Position numbers and translations under genes: made by a program
Source of the DNA: Struthidea cinerea
Lineage: Eukaryota > Chordata > Aves > Passeriformes > Corcoracidae
Length of the DNA: 64,000 nt
NCBI GenBank assembly: GCA_013397865.1
Contig: VZTI01001048.1
Coordinates: 7,407 to 71,406 of the forward strand
Direction: 5' to 3'
The notes under the pieces: generated by a model
Told to the model about the DNA's origin: nothing
Database searches by the model: none
What the model saw: only the letters and a program-made list of their open reading frames with translations
Shown: one piece after another, positions 35,281-48,644 of the stretch
How the letters are laid out: each line of letters opens with the position of its first letter
Position numbering within the stretch: position 1 is the stretch's first letter

Positions 35281-38200
35281 AATGTTCTTCCCATCAACAG
35301 GTCTTGAAGTATGACAAGCATTTGTGTAGTACAGTTCAACTTTGAACATGGCTTAATTGAGACATCCTGAGCAACAATCTGAGCGTTCCTACAGTCTTCC
35401 AGCACAGGAGGAAGGTATTTGCACAGTGACAGCCTGGGTTAGAGTGTGACACCAACGAGCTTCTCCTTTGGACTCAGACAAGTCACAGATTGCCCACTAA
35501 CAAGATGAATTCTATAAGAGGCGCCTGCTGTGAAGAACAAACCCAGAAGCTGGGTCGCCAATGTACACCTGAGAAGCACAAGCTGAGAGAGGTTCTCACC
35601 TCTAAGGACAGAGCCAGGAAAGTGCTGAAAATACCTACAGAAGTTGTCTAGTTGTCACTTTGTTCCAGGTTTCACAATTAGGAGTGCCCCCCACTGAGGT
35701 CCAAGACACCCTGTGATCTCAGGGTTGTTCTGGGACCAGGATTATGTCCTGCCCCAACGAGCAGTGCAGACAAGCTGCATACGTTTTCTACAAGTTTTCC
35801 ACAGCCTTTCCTTCCAAATATTTTTCAAAGACAACCTGCATGCATTAAAACCACCATCAGGACTTCTGCTGCACTTGAGACTAGCAGAGCTGTCAGCTCT
35901 TTCAGAGATAATAATCACCTGTCAAAAATGCAGATCAGACTAGAGAAGAAATAAGGGTTAAAAGGAAAAGCATCAATAAGTACCTCGAGGTGGAGTCAAG
36001 GCAATCAAGAGCTTTTTGAATTCAGCTGCTTTGGTAAGTATCTTTTAATTCAACATGTTCCTCCTCTAGTGTAGGGGCCTTAGGGTGACTCCACAGTAGC
36101 TTTGTGCCTGTGGCTTTAAATTTGCTAATAAATAGTCCATGCACTCATGCACACGATGGACGTGGGGGAGGGAGAAAAGAGAAAGATTTTCGATTACAAC
36201 AAAACCAGCATTTGTCACTTGCATTAGTTGGTGTGAGAGGCAGATTCCAGGCTCTTGGACTAGGGAAGAATATTTTCTGTTCCATTCCTGATGTGCTTGG
36301 CTGCCTTATGCCAAAACCTGTTTTAAATCCATTAATGAAATTAGGCTGAGTCTACATAACTTCTTAATACCCCAGTGGAAAAAGGGCACTTGGACATATT
36401 TCCGAGAACAACAGGCATCCAAAATTCCTACCACTGTCACATGAAGCACTGCTCTCTGGCCAGCTCCCTCCTCAAACTCCACTTTCTCCCTGGAACATCA
36501 CCCAAAGCTGTCACTGGTTTCTTTATGGAGAGCACAAGAACTTGATGAGATTTGCTGTCTCTTTGTAGTGGCACCTCGGTACTGGCTCGTCCAGCATTGC
36601 TGCTGTGTTGGCATCCAGGTTCATACGCAGTGGTGAGATCACACTCAGACACATGGATCAGGTTTTGACACCCATCTGCTCTGAGGTCACGAGTGGATCT
36701 GCTCCAGCTAGTAAGGATAATGGGAATGACAAGGAAGTCTTTTTACTCCTGTGCTGCCCTGTGCCTGCTCTAAAGGGACCCACCCAGCACCACAACCATG
36801 CCCCCTCTCCTCAAGAGAGAATGAGCTGAAAGCCTTCAAGGACAGGAACCACTGTTGGTAGAGATATGGGCTGTGCCTAGGAGAGAGCCTTTCTCCAGAG
36901 ATCTGGAGAAGAGATGCCAAATGCTTCTTACAGAAAAATGAGAATTATTCCAGCATATGAAAAGAAAGTCCTCTTTTCCAGAGTGTTAAGGCACTAGTAG
37001 ATTACTTTTTTTAAAAAACTAAGTTAAAGGACACAGCAACAGTTAATAAAATGGGCAGCAGTATTTTTTGGCAGAAGTAATTTAAGGCTAGCCTCCTGTT
37101 CCATGAACAGTGGCAGCCTAAATGGGAATGATCGCTGAGTCAGCTTTTGCTTTGGACTTCACAATGTGCTCTATGTTTTCCAGCAGGCTCTAATCTACTA
37201 GGGAAAGCTGAAGTGGGGGGAAGAGGGCAAACATAAGAGCTTTGAAGAAATGTGGAAAGAAATATATGGAATTCAAGTCTCTGTTTAATTAAAAAGCTGA
37301 AGAAAATGGTATCATTATGTCTCCAAATGAGCTCTGACTGCAAAGACCACAGGCACCAGCAGCTGCATGTATGTGACTCCAGAGATGCTGTGCTGGCACA
37401 TGAACTATTTATTCTTGCAGCTCTATGCAACAGCAGATGATAATCCTAATATCCTAATATTAGGTTATCCTAATAGTAACCTTAACACACATCCGCACAG
37501 AACAGCTTTCAAAACAGGAGATACTGCAAGTGAGCCATTGTCCAAAGGGCCTGGTTTATCCACGACCTTGCCCCTACCACTGCCCTAGAGCACACACCTA
37601 AGAGAAGAAAGTATAAAATGGTCCTTCCTTGGTGCACGTTTCCTGCCTTGAGAAAACACGCTCTTTTTGGAAAGATTAAGTTCTTTAACTAAGAATGAAG
37701 TTCCTTCACAATTTAAATCTATCCATGTCTTCTATGACACTGGCTCCAGCACTCAGCTGTTGCAGGGCTATTTCAGCATGTGATGCTGGCAGTCAGGCTA
37801 GTTTCAGCTAAGTGCACTGAAATAGCTCAGCAAAAACATCCAACGACCATGGATGCGAGAGGAATAGTGGGAACACAACAGCCAGTGGCCAGATCATCTG
37901 GCTGACGCTGCAGGAGCCTGAGCCTGAAAGAAGTGTCATGCAAAGGACCACGCTGTTAACAGTATCTCCTGCAAGTAGCCATGAAAAGCTTTTGTATTTA
38001 AATAAAGGACTTGGCAGAGAAAAATCACTTCCTCTCATTTACTCTCTCCACACTGAGTGAAACTTCAGTTGAATTAAGAGACTGGGTTGCTATTCCCCTC
38101 CCTATCCCCTGCAGCCTCTCAGCTGTGTTTGCTTTTTACATGAAGATAGTTATCCTAAATTTTTATAAGCTTGCTTTTCCTTTACCAACTAACCATGCCG

Positions 38201-41200
38201 AGGTGCTCAAACTCTACAGGGCAGAGTGTACACAACTGCCATGCACACTAACTCATGACAATGTGCTCCCAGGATGCTCCCTGATGCATCAGGTGCTGAG
38301 ATCCCTCTGGCACAGTACAAAAGGGGAGTCCCCTCCTGCACAGCCCTACCTTGCCCAGAGGAGTCCCAGTTGTGCTGGGATGCTCTTTGCTACCCTCATC
38401 AACAGCTACCCCTTTATTTTGAAGGTTTCTTGTAGCAAGAGCTACATTCTATATTGGAACAGCCTGCAAAAATTAAATAAGGAGCGACTAGTAGTTATGT
38501 TGTAGACGACACTTATTACAACCAGTTAATGTAAAAGCCAGAAAATATCCTACAGCCACCTCCCCACCTTCACAGCGGCAGGGGAGGGAGTGGGGCTGCG
38601 ATGCCCAAAGCGTCAGACCTCTGCTCACTGCTGTGCAGCCAGGCCGGGAACCTCGACAGGCACTGCTCAGCAAATCCCACTCAGAGAGAGATGATTAGAC
38701 CAGGCACAGGAAGGCACAAAGCCAGCTCAGATCTGAAAGCAGCACAGATCATCCTGCACAAAACTACGCTTTGCTAGCAAGCCCTCTGAGAACTGGCAGG
38801 TACACTCTGTGTGGAGCCAGCTCAGGAGTCTGCAGGCTTCTTACAATTTATTCACAAGCTGTGATGGGGAAGAGGCAACTCCACACGCAGGAACCCCGGT
38901 GTGTCTGACTGTGTATTAGCTCCACATATGGCTCAAAGTCCTGAAGGGATTGGAGAGATGAGAACACTTAAAGTTATTTTAAAAAGTTTCTCAGCCCTCA
39001 GCTTGCCTTCTGGATAACTGTTCAACTTGATTAGCTGATGAAGAACCACACAGCAGAAGTACTTGATACTGTCTGAACTGAGGCTCTAGAGATGATGACA
39101 ACCTACCACATCCAACTCATCAAGCCTTGAGCATTTCCCAGGACAGGGTCTTCACCTCTTCCTCCACAGCAATCAATCCATAGGCGCCTAGGTTTCTGGG
39201 CAGCTGCTTTCTTTTTAGTTACATCACAAATCAAAGTAAATTAAAAAAAACTGTCAGGGGCCTCTTCCAAAGATTCAGCCTGAATGTCTCCCATTTTCAG
39301 CCCCACAGCCTGTGGACCCAAGAGGACCCCATCCGTTATTTCTCCATCTGAAGCATGTTATCACTTTGCAAAGCTCTTTCTTTTATTTTGCACACCACTG
39401 AATTTCCCCACGGCATTCAGCATAATCTCTGAGCTAATGCTTCAAGGCTCCCAGATTGTCACAGCCACAGCCCTGTTATATTGGTATCAATATTTAAAAC
39501 CAAGAGGCCTCTTCCTCCCACACAATCTGCATTTCCAGGTTTATCACAAACAGTAAAAAATTCATGCATGTACGTTTGGCTCAAGGTGCACATAAGAATG
39601 CAGATTCACTCATGCATCAGCCAGACAGCTGACATCCATCCTGACATTTATCTCCATGGATGACGAAAGATGAATCACTCACAGCTATACAGCTCGGGAG
39701 TTTGCCCTTGGTCAAGCCAGTAAATGACATAAATCAGCCACTGAGCATCCTCAAATTCAGAGACAGGCATCTAGAGAGAGCTGGAGAGCAAGGGGGCAGT
39801 GGCCTCTTCCACATGAAACAGGCATAAACACAACCACATCCTAGTGACACCTAAATAAAACCCACAAAAGCAGAGCTCAAGAAATTTGCTGTATTCTGGG
39901 AAGTTCTGGCATATTTGTAACTGTTTCAAATTATTTGTTCAACAATTAGTTGCCACTGTTAATTAAGCTCAAAGAAAGGGAGGATTATTCATTTATTTAT
40001 TGAGGTCTGATACGCAAAATTAGATACAATTCTTTACCAGAGAGGCCAGACAAAGGCCACTGGTTTGGCACAAGGGTGGCTGGGGAGAAGTGTGCCATGC
40101 AGGAGCTGAGGCAGATGAACTCCTGAGCATTTCTGGCCTTCAGCTCTAGCAGCCAGGCAGTAGACTAAGCAGCTAGTTTGCAGGCCTGCCACGTTAGGCA
40201 CGCCCAGTTCAGAGAGGGTTTTGGAGTTTTGTCTTTTTTTTTGTCTTATTGGAAACCTTTTTTTCATGCACAATCAGACTTTTCACCTAAAAGCAGCAGT
40301 ATTTAGCCCAGCAGACACAAAGGCAACATGGGAAGCAAGTGCTACAAGAAAGGCAATCCAGAAGCTCAGGGCCAGCCTCAGATCGGGGAAATTGCATCCA
40401 CCAGGCTTCCCAGATAACCTCAGGCACACCAGCCTGTGGGTGCCTTCACTTCTCCGTTGAACAGCCAGGATGAATGAAGACAATAACCACAGCACAGTGA
40501 TGAGGACCAGGCAAAGGGCATTTTCAGGGGGTACGTTAACAGGACAGTTGATCCCAAACATTTTCACCCATTCCAGCAAAAGTTTTGGTACCTTCAGCAC
40601 ACATCACAAACCCGCTGGTTCTGGCTCAAATTGCTTAGAAAATGGTGCTAAAGCCTAGAGCCCCTCCTGCAAAGCACAGCTCCTGACAAAGAAAGGACAC
40701 TGAAGGTTTGCATTTTTTCATTGTTACTCAAAAAAAATAGCAGCAGCAAGAGGCCAGGGTGGGCTCATAAAAGTGCTGTGTTCCAATACAGCTGTACATG
40801 CTGCCCAAAGCTGCTTCAGGCTGAGATGTTTGTGATGGTTTAGTCTGCCAGTGTGGACAAAACTGGATGGCACTCAAAGCCTTCCTTTTATTTCAAGAAC
40901 AGATCTGACTCCAAATAATCTAGTGTGACACCTGCCACTAAGTCACATGCTTGTTAAAGACTACTTCAGTAGCTAAGGACAAAGCAGCATAAATACCTGC
41001 TGACCTGGCACAACATGAGCAGGGCAGGTTGTGGAGCAGGAAGGTATCAAAGCTGACCAGAGGATCCCCATGCCATGCAGAGACAGGAAAGCACTTCTTG
41101 TAACAGCAATGCTACCTACTTCCCATCCAGCCTGCCTAGTGCTAAAGGAAGGAGGCAGCAGGAAACTTTTTTCCAGTAGACATTTGTAACAAGTTTGTAA

Positions 41201-42961
41201 CAAAGGAAGTAGAAGACAGACAGTTCTGTAGTGTCCCTCCGCAGATATGACCAACAGCCTCTTACTAATATTCACCAATAAACTTTTATTTCCAAAGGCT
41301 TCGAGAAAAGTCAGGATGAAAAACCCTCCCCATTTGTTTGAGTGCAGGTATTCTATCCCCATAAAAATCCAAACCCTGCCCTGCAATCACAACACTGACC
41401 AGGGGAAAGTTGCTAAGCACCCTGACTGTCCCAGAGGACCTGTAAAGCTGCCACTATATGACTCCTTCAAAAGATTCTAAAGCATCCTTGTTAAACAGAA
41501 CAGCCATGAAACCATAAAGTGAGGATGGAGACAGCTATCCTGTACAGTCTTCAAAGTCAGCCCAAAGCACATGACCTGTTTTGTGCTGATCTGTTTGCAG
41601 AGGCCATGTAATTCTCAAGAGGTGTTTTTATTTCTAAAATAAATGCTACACACTCTTCTTTGACTTGGGAACGTAGAAAAAAGTCCCTCCCAATGCAAAT
41701 AGCCAAACAGCGCTGGTGAGGCTCAAAAATGCACGCGTGTGAGTGGGAAAGGAAACAGAAAGCCTTTCCAGCTTTCCAAAAGGTTATTGCAAACAGCAGG
41801 GAGGAAGAAGGGATTTCACACATTAGGAAAAACACCACGATGGTGCTTGTCCTTAAAGCAGACACTACACAGAAGGCCCTGGGTTGCCCTGTCTGTTTAG
41901 CACTTCTCTAATACCAAACATTAGAAAGAACCCCTTGTCGTAGGGTGCACATTGCAGCACTGTGCTGGCTGCAGCACAGGTCAGTGTGCACCGTGCTGTA
42001 CAAACCACTGCTGAACCACCTTCCTATTTTTCTGGCCTAAACAACTTTGCTGTGCATCATCCAGAACCTACGGCAAAGCCAAGGACATCCCCGCATTCCA
42101 GTCTCCAGAGAGTTAGAGATATCTCATATACCAGCTGCTTCCTCAGCCGCTCTGCAATGAGAGATCTGCAGGTCACAGATGAAGAGGCAGACATGCTGCA
42201 TCCCAGTCACAGTGTAAGGAAACAGCACGACCATGCTGGAAAATTACTCTTTCGGTGTTCTCCCAAGAAAGTTTAATAATCTCATCTTTCACATGCTTAC
42301 GCCTCTGCTGGGTTTTTGCAGAGCTTCCCTGTGCAAGCCGTACTGGCAGGGATGCAGCTCCAGAGGAGTCAGGAAGGTTATCCTGCCTCTAGCAGAGGGG
42401 AGGGGGTGGGGGGAGATGAAGCCGAAGCCGGCTGAATTCCCACAGGCTTTGCATTATGAAAGCCATGAGCAGCAATCAGCCAGCTTTCACGGGTTCTCTT
42501 TAACCCCCTCCTTGCTGCTAAACAAGCATCTGAACCGACCTCTGAACAGCAAACACATACTGGTGACACACAGCGTACACATACTCAACCTCAAGGCAAA
42601 ACAGGCAAGCATCTAAAAACCAGACATTTGCTTTCTTTCAGTATTTTCCAAGAGGTGCAAGTTTCCTCTTACTTGCATTCATGGGTGCTGCAACCAGACC
42701 TGCTGCTCTCAAGCCTGCAGCTTAAAGGGAAAAAATAAAGTGTTACAATCCAACCCTGCACATGCCCAGGACTTGTTACTCCAAGAAATGCCATCATTGT
42801 TCTCCAGCCAGGCAGTCGGGCGATGAACAGGCGTCACTATTGTCCACTGGCTGCCTGGAGGCTTTTAGTAACAGCACTGAAGTATGAGCTCTTGAAAGGG
42901 TATCAAAGCTTTTGCACAAGGTCAGATCAGACTCATATATATCCTCTATTATTTGCTGATA
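35281..42961 (-). other. CFDP1: CFDP1 39-kb intron, part 4
   Basis: No exon or RNA gene is seen. A cluster of ATCCTAAT words with a perfect 12-bp palindrome (cctaatattagg, 37453-37464) is at 37440-37480. AT-rich sequence is at 36950-37090 and 39890-40030. Open frames such as 38011-38505 (plus) have no recognisable relatives. Otherwise ordinary intron. Confidence 0.6.
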
Positions 42962-43173
42962 ATCATAGAATCTCAGAATGGTTTGGGTTGGAAGGGATCT
43001 TAAAAGGATCATCTCATTCCACCCCCCTGCCATGGACAGGGACACCTTCCACTAGACCAGGTTGCTCCAAGCCCCATCCAATCTGGCCTTGAACACTCCC
43101 AGGGATAGGGCTGCCACAGCTTCTCTGGGCAGCCAGTGCCAGGGCCTCACCACCCTCATGGGCAAGAAACAGT
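42962..43173 (-). mobile_element. CR1 LINE 3'-end copy, inverted
   Basis: Reading plus to minus, aatcatagaatctcagaatgg, then ggttggaagggatct, cattccacccccctgcc, caccttccactagaccaggt, ccatccaatctggccttgaa, cttctctgggcag and gggcctcaccaccctcat are the reverse complement of the avian CR1 3' end. It is 5'-truncated. Its orientation matches CFDP1 transcription and is opposite to the copy at 35006. The two share a block of about 120 bp in inverted orientation, which is why frames over them share a similar peptide. Confidence 0.94.
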
Positions 43174-44096
43174 AGTAGATGCTATGAGAAGAGATGGCAC
43201 AAAATACATCTTCCCCCGGGATTCCCAGAAAAAAAAGAGTGGTCTCCAACAGAAATGTCAAATAAATCTGTTCCCTCCCCTCCCAGCCTCAGCGGGTACA
43301 AGAGCATGTCACACATGTCCTTGCACCCCCGGAGCGACATCTGCTGCCAACACAGCACTGGTTATCTGCCTCTGCAGAGGGTCCCTCTGTACAGCAACTG
43401 CCTCAAGGACCATGCGCGCTCTGAAAAGCACAACGGCAAGGGCTCCGGGGCAAAGACGACTGGGCTGTAACCCAACACATTAGTAAGGCTTTGAAACTCT
43501 TTGGATACGGAAACAAAGTACTCCATGGCTTGGCAGACTGGATTAGAGCACCCTGGAGAGCTTGAGACAGACTGGAGTTTGTTTAAGGTGCCCTTTCAGC
43601 TCAGTCTGTGCACCAGTCCACTTGAGGCTCAGGGTTTCTGCAGGAATAAGAGCAGTGCAAAAAATAGGGGGCTCTGCCACCCCCACACCACGATGGCAAC
43701 AGCTGAAGTGAATCCCAGCCATCCTAACCATCCTCATGGCAGAGGAAATCCCCATGGGCCAGGCAGACACTTGCTCAGCCTCTCCTGGTCTTTTTCTGGA
43801 ATCAAACAAAAGAGCAGTGGCAGAGACTGGTGCCAGCTGAGGAGGTTGCAGCTCTGAAGAGAGACCAAGTACCCTTCAAGAATTCAGAGTCACACCAACA
43901 CCTCCTTTCAGGCAGCAAGGGAGAAAGCCGGCATTTTAGTTGGTAACCAACCCTAACTGCTTGACTTCACATCTTGATATCAATCCAGCCAGCCTGAGCA
44001 TGCCCGTTTTCTAAACACAGTCCTGCACAAGGCTGACAACACAGCACGCAGATCAAAGTTTTGGCTAACAAATGTGCTGGAAAATACTGGTGTGCT

Positions 44097-44156
44097 GATT
44101 TTCCATGAATGAGGCCACTAGTATGAGATTTTCCATGAATGAAGGCACTACTCTGT
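44097..44156. repeat. 30-bp tandem duplication, two copies
   Basis: The unit beginning gattttccatgaatga and containing ggccacta/aggcacta is present twice in a row (44097-44126 and 44127-44156) with only a few differences. It is a simple local duplication in intron. Confidence 0.8.
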
Positions 44157-47100
44157 GAAAAGCCTGGGGCAATAGGACTGCCTGAGAGCAGGGAGCATCA
44201 CTCTACTCTGACTGCCATTCCAGCCTTACTTACTTGGTTCATATTTCATGAAGAATGATTCAGCTGAACTTGCTCCTTGACATGAGAAAAAGGGAGGAAC
44301 ACAAGTGTGGGAAAGCAAGAGGATGTAACACAAGCATCTGGTATGGGGGAGACACCCAAGGGACATGGTACAGCTCAGTTAATATGCAAGGAAGCACTAT
44401 AAAAGCAAAATAAAACAGAAGTGGAAACAAATCTTCTTAGACACACCCCCAAGGCATGGCACAGCTGGGAACAGGAGCTCTTAGCATCCACCTTCAATCC
44501 TAGGCTTTATCCGTAAAGCAAGGCTGCCCTTCTCACCTCTCACTCCAACCAGAGCAAGTCCAACATGGGAAGATACAAGGGCTTCCCTTCACAACTTTGC
44601 AAGGGGTCTGGAATAAAAATACAGCTGGCTTCATTCCCCATTAGCAGTTAATTTCCTCAATCATTTTCACAGAGGGAGAAAGAGAAATGCTCACGATCCA
44701 ATAGATGAAAGCATATGAAAATAAGCCTCATAAAACCTGTACTGCCCTAAGGGAAAACTGCCCCACAACTTTCATTGGGGAATTATCAAAGGCCTCAGAC
44801 TAGTGGGGGGTTGTTTTTATTTTATAAGACAGATGCTTTAGAGAAGTAAGTCCTCAAATAGCTGAGATTCCATTCTGCTGAACCTCCAACGACACTAGAA
44901 AAAGAAACAGCTGATCCCACTTAGTCCAGCCCAGGGATCCAGCTTAGCCACATCAAGACAGAGGATTGGAGTAAGGCACAGAGCTGTACAGGCACTGCTA
45001 AACTTCTTTCCAATAAGATGCCATTGCCCCAAAGAAAGGCAACCACATGCGTGCTAGCATGGCCACAGGAGAGCACAGCACGGAGCTAAAGAATCTCATT
45101 CATTGCAAAACAGAGGTTGGGGTAGGAGGCATTGACTCATTTGGCCTGAGAAAAAGAAAGAACTGCTCCTGAGAGACTAGTTTAAAACAAGGATGTTTAG
45201 TGCACGTTTTGCTTTGAGTCTGGGAGAGTGAGTATGAAACTTCCCACACTCAGAGCTCTGTTTCTTATCAAAATAGGTTTAACATAAGCTCAAGAGAAAG
45301 AACTGTTCAGAAAAGGGGCAAAGTCCCAAAATGGCAGAGCTCTCCCATCCATAGCTAAGGCTCAGAGGTGACTGCAGCCCTGGATAAGCCTGTCTGCAGG
45401 AAGCAGTCAGGTTCCCCAGCACAGGATCCGATGGCAATGTGGCCATGGCTCACAGCTCAGACAGCCAGACTCACTTGGCTTCTTGGCTGGGCTGTGCAAC
45501 CCCTGTGGGTGCCCTTGCTGCTGCCAACCTGCACTGGCTGAGATGGGCACCCTCAGTGCTGTGGGCCCTCATTTCATGTGGCACTGACTTCCAAGAGGGA
45601 AGGCACATGCTCAGAGGATAAGGTGTTTCACATGATTTACAACTGTGCAGCAATCAGCATTTTACGTACTATGGCTGATGAAAACACTTCAACACTGAAC
45701 AGATCATTTTTCCCAAAAACAAACTTCCCCTTCCTGACACATACAAACACCTTTCCAAACTCATCCCTACAGAGGAATTAATTTCAGTTCCACTAGCAAA
45801 TAAAACCAAGATATTCCAAAAACTCACCTAACCTTGCTACCACATTGACTCAAGGAGTGGATATGTGTAAAACAGGAGACAGACACTAACAATGAATAAT
45901 TAAAGATACTAACAACATGGGATCTAAGACCCGAAGAAAAATTATTCACTTGGAACAGCTATTGCCACATTTAATCTTTCACAACCAAACCATATGAATA
46001 GGAAACAAGTAAAACTAGCCCTAGGGCACAGAGTATTATTGCCCCTAGCTGGTTCATCATGTTCACAGAAAAGTATGTCGTGTGCTACTACACCCAGACG
46101 TTTGGTTGTGGTGCAAGGGCCTGGATCTCTCCGTCTGGGAGAACAGCACTCTCTGGAGCACAGTAAGGGAAGAGCAAGAGAAAGATGGGAAGCTTTGAAT
46201 TCACTAGGAAGAGCAGAACTATTCAAGTGCTTAAGTGACTACTGAAAAAACCCCCACCTCTAGCTCCCCCAAAGGTCTTGATTACTTGCTTTATTGGCAT
46301 TCTTACTCATCCTGTACAAGAATAATGTCCAAGAGTTTTAGCTAAATAATTGTTTGCAGTTGATGTTGAGCTGAAGACTGTAAATTCCTGCTTTCTGAGG
46401 AATAAAAGCCCATGGGTTTGCTATGAAATGAAATTGCTCCCTGGAGGCATGCACGTACTGCAGCACTTGCTCTGGATCATCGGAGGATTCCAGAAACTGA
46501 GAGCCTGTGCCTGTCTCACCAGTGTCCACATATGATCTCAAGTAACCAGTTTTGGTCATGATCCCAAGGGGATCCAGCCAACTCATGCAGAAATAGCATC
46601 TTTTGCAAGAAAAAGCTTTGGACGCAAAGTAGTTCCTAGGAAGGGCCAGGCTGGAGAGGTAGGTTCGCTTAGAAATTACAGTAACATGTCAGGATGCTGC
46701 CAACAGGCACCAGGTTCTCCTACCATCCCTATCCTCCCACAAAGATTGCCACCATGGCTCCTCCTGCACACTGAAGGTGGGAGAGAAGCCATGAACAGAT
46801 GTCTTCCTGCTGGAGTCCCTCTACTCCAACATGAGCATGCAGCAGAGTAAATGATTTCTAAAAGCAAAGGCCTGAAGCTTTTCACACCATTTAATAGTCA
46901 GTCCATGTGAACTGCTCTACTGTAGGCTCTGGGAGGAAGGCATCCATCACGAACAGGCTAGAGTTTATCTGGCTTTCTTTGTTCAGGGCAAGTATGCGTC
47001 TCAGGGTCAGAGTTTTCCTGCAGTGCCTTTTCCTGCTGGGTCTTGTACTGAGGTCCAAACCCTTGCAGTCCCAACGCAGCCCGGGGGTCAGCAAGCACAG

Positions 47101-48629
47101 CACCTCCTGAACTCTGTGGGAGCGGTGCCTGCTTGCTTCAAAGGCAGATTGTACCCCTGTGTTTATACCAGCCTACAAGGCATGAAAAGGCCTAGGAGGT
47201 CACACATCCACCACTGTAATTTCAGGCAGGATCAAACAGAAAAGCAACAGCTGGGCTGAGTGAGCAAGTCCACATTTAATTACAAATGGTTTCAGTAATA
47301 CGCAAAAGCAAGAACAAAGCCAGTGAAAAACCTGTTTTTCTTCCTGGCTCCTGCTCAGGCTGTGTAAAAACAGCTGCCTAGAGGAGAACCTCAAATAAGA
47401 TCTACCAACTGAATTTCTTCTATTTTCAGGACTGCTACAGCAGCACTGTTCCCTGTGCAATGCCGCCGTGCTTTGACAAGCACCGAGGACCGATGGGCAG
47501 ATCGCAGCTGCTCCCACTGCAGGGCTGGGTTGGTGCAGGGCTTTCCCAGCCTGGAGCTCAACACCCTGTCGTGTCTCACAAGTACAAGCACAGAACCATT
47601 TTGCAGTAAGCTGCTTGGAGGATTTCATTTGCTTTAACATCCTCTGAATATGAAATGCTGGTTGTAAAATGAGATTACTAGTGCAGAGATGATGGGCCCT
47701 GCTCACAGGTCCTGCCTGGCCTGGCAACACGGCAAAAAACAGCTGTTGGAGCACCAGGAATGCCCACTGATCCCTCCATCAGGTCATGCATTTCATTTAC
47801 AGCCAGGAGCTACTCTTTCCCCAAAAAGTCCTGGAGCAGTGGTTAAGGATAGGAAATGAGCCCTAAAACACACAGACAAGAAGGCTTAGCTGGGTGGGTG
47901 GAGGGCTTTTTTTGGATGCTGGGAGCCTTCCACCCATTTATTGGGGCAGCAAGTGAGAAGGGATCAGTGGGACCCTCACCATATCTGATACCTCTGATGG
48001 CATCAGCAAGAGCCTAATAGAACCCAAGAGCACAACAGAAACAACTGGAACAGAGTATCACAACCCCAAACCTCTCCAGCAAACCGATAGCCACTGCTGA
48101 CAGAACACTGCCTAGCTGTGTGTCACAGGGGGACACGATGGGAATAATGTGAAGGCTGGGAAACCATCACATCCCTGGGAACCAAGGGCTTCTGACCTTT
48201 CTAGCAAAGCCTGCTGAGAGAACTGGGTGGGTTGTTTTGTACTCCTGGCTTTAATTACAGCCAAGTGTTTAAGTTATTCTCCTCCAACCACCCCCATGTC
48301 CCTCACAAGCACAAATCTAGCTTTTTATAGCACATCCGGTATGGATGTTAAACACATTCAGGAAATGCACTTTCAGCCCCAAACATCCCCTCCCCTGCAC
48401 CAGTTAGTTTGCAAGGGTTTGTAACATGGAGACATGGAGCCGGATGTTTGGTTTTGTGCCCGTTGCTTTTCTGGATTACTTCTGTCTGTTTAGAGAAGGG
48501 AAATTAAATAAATGCAGGGTAGGCTGGCTGCATTCAGAAATAATACATGCTGCTTGCAAGGTGAAGAAAGAAAAGCCAGATGGAGAGGCTACTCTTAGTT
48601 GCTCAAATGCCCTGCACACAGGGCGAGGC

Positions 48630-48644
48630 TTTTTTTTTTTTTTT
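48630..48644. repeat. Poly(T) run, 15 bases
   Basis: Fifteen consecutive T follow gggcgaggc and precede aatagctgac. It could be the tail of a retroposed sequence on the minus strand, but no recognisable source sequence precedes it. Confidence 0.8.

Noticed and set aside
35152..43092. Two frames on opposite strands (35152-35349 minus, 42823-43092 plus) sharing a similar peptide
   Set aside because: Both are antisense translations of CR1 3' ends inserted in opposite directions, not a gene family.
47200..47754. 184-residue minus-strand frame in the long CFDP1 intron
   Set aside because: No recognised family, no acceptor/donor pair fitting the frame, and a low-complexity Cys/Ser-rich translation.
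48100..48160. gcctagctgtgtgtcac ... gatgggaataat as a possible MIR
   Set aside because: Two short words at roughly the right order but poor match between them.
48630..48644. 15-T run as the tail of a processed pseudogene on the minus strand
   Set aside because: No recognisable retroposed mRNA or SINE body and no clear target-site duplication.
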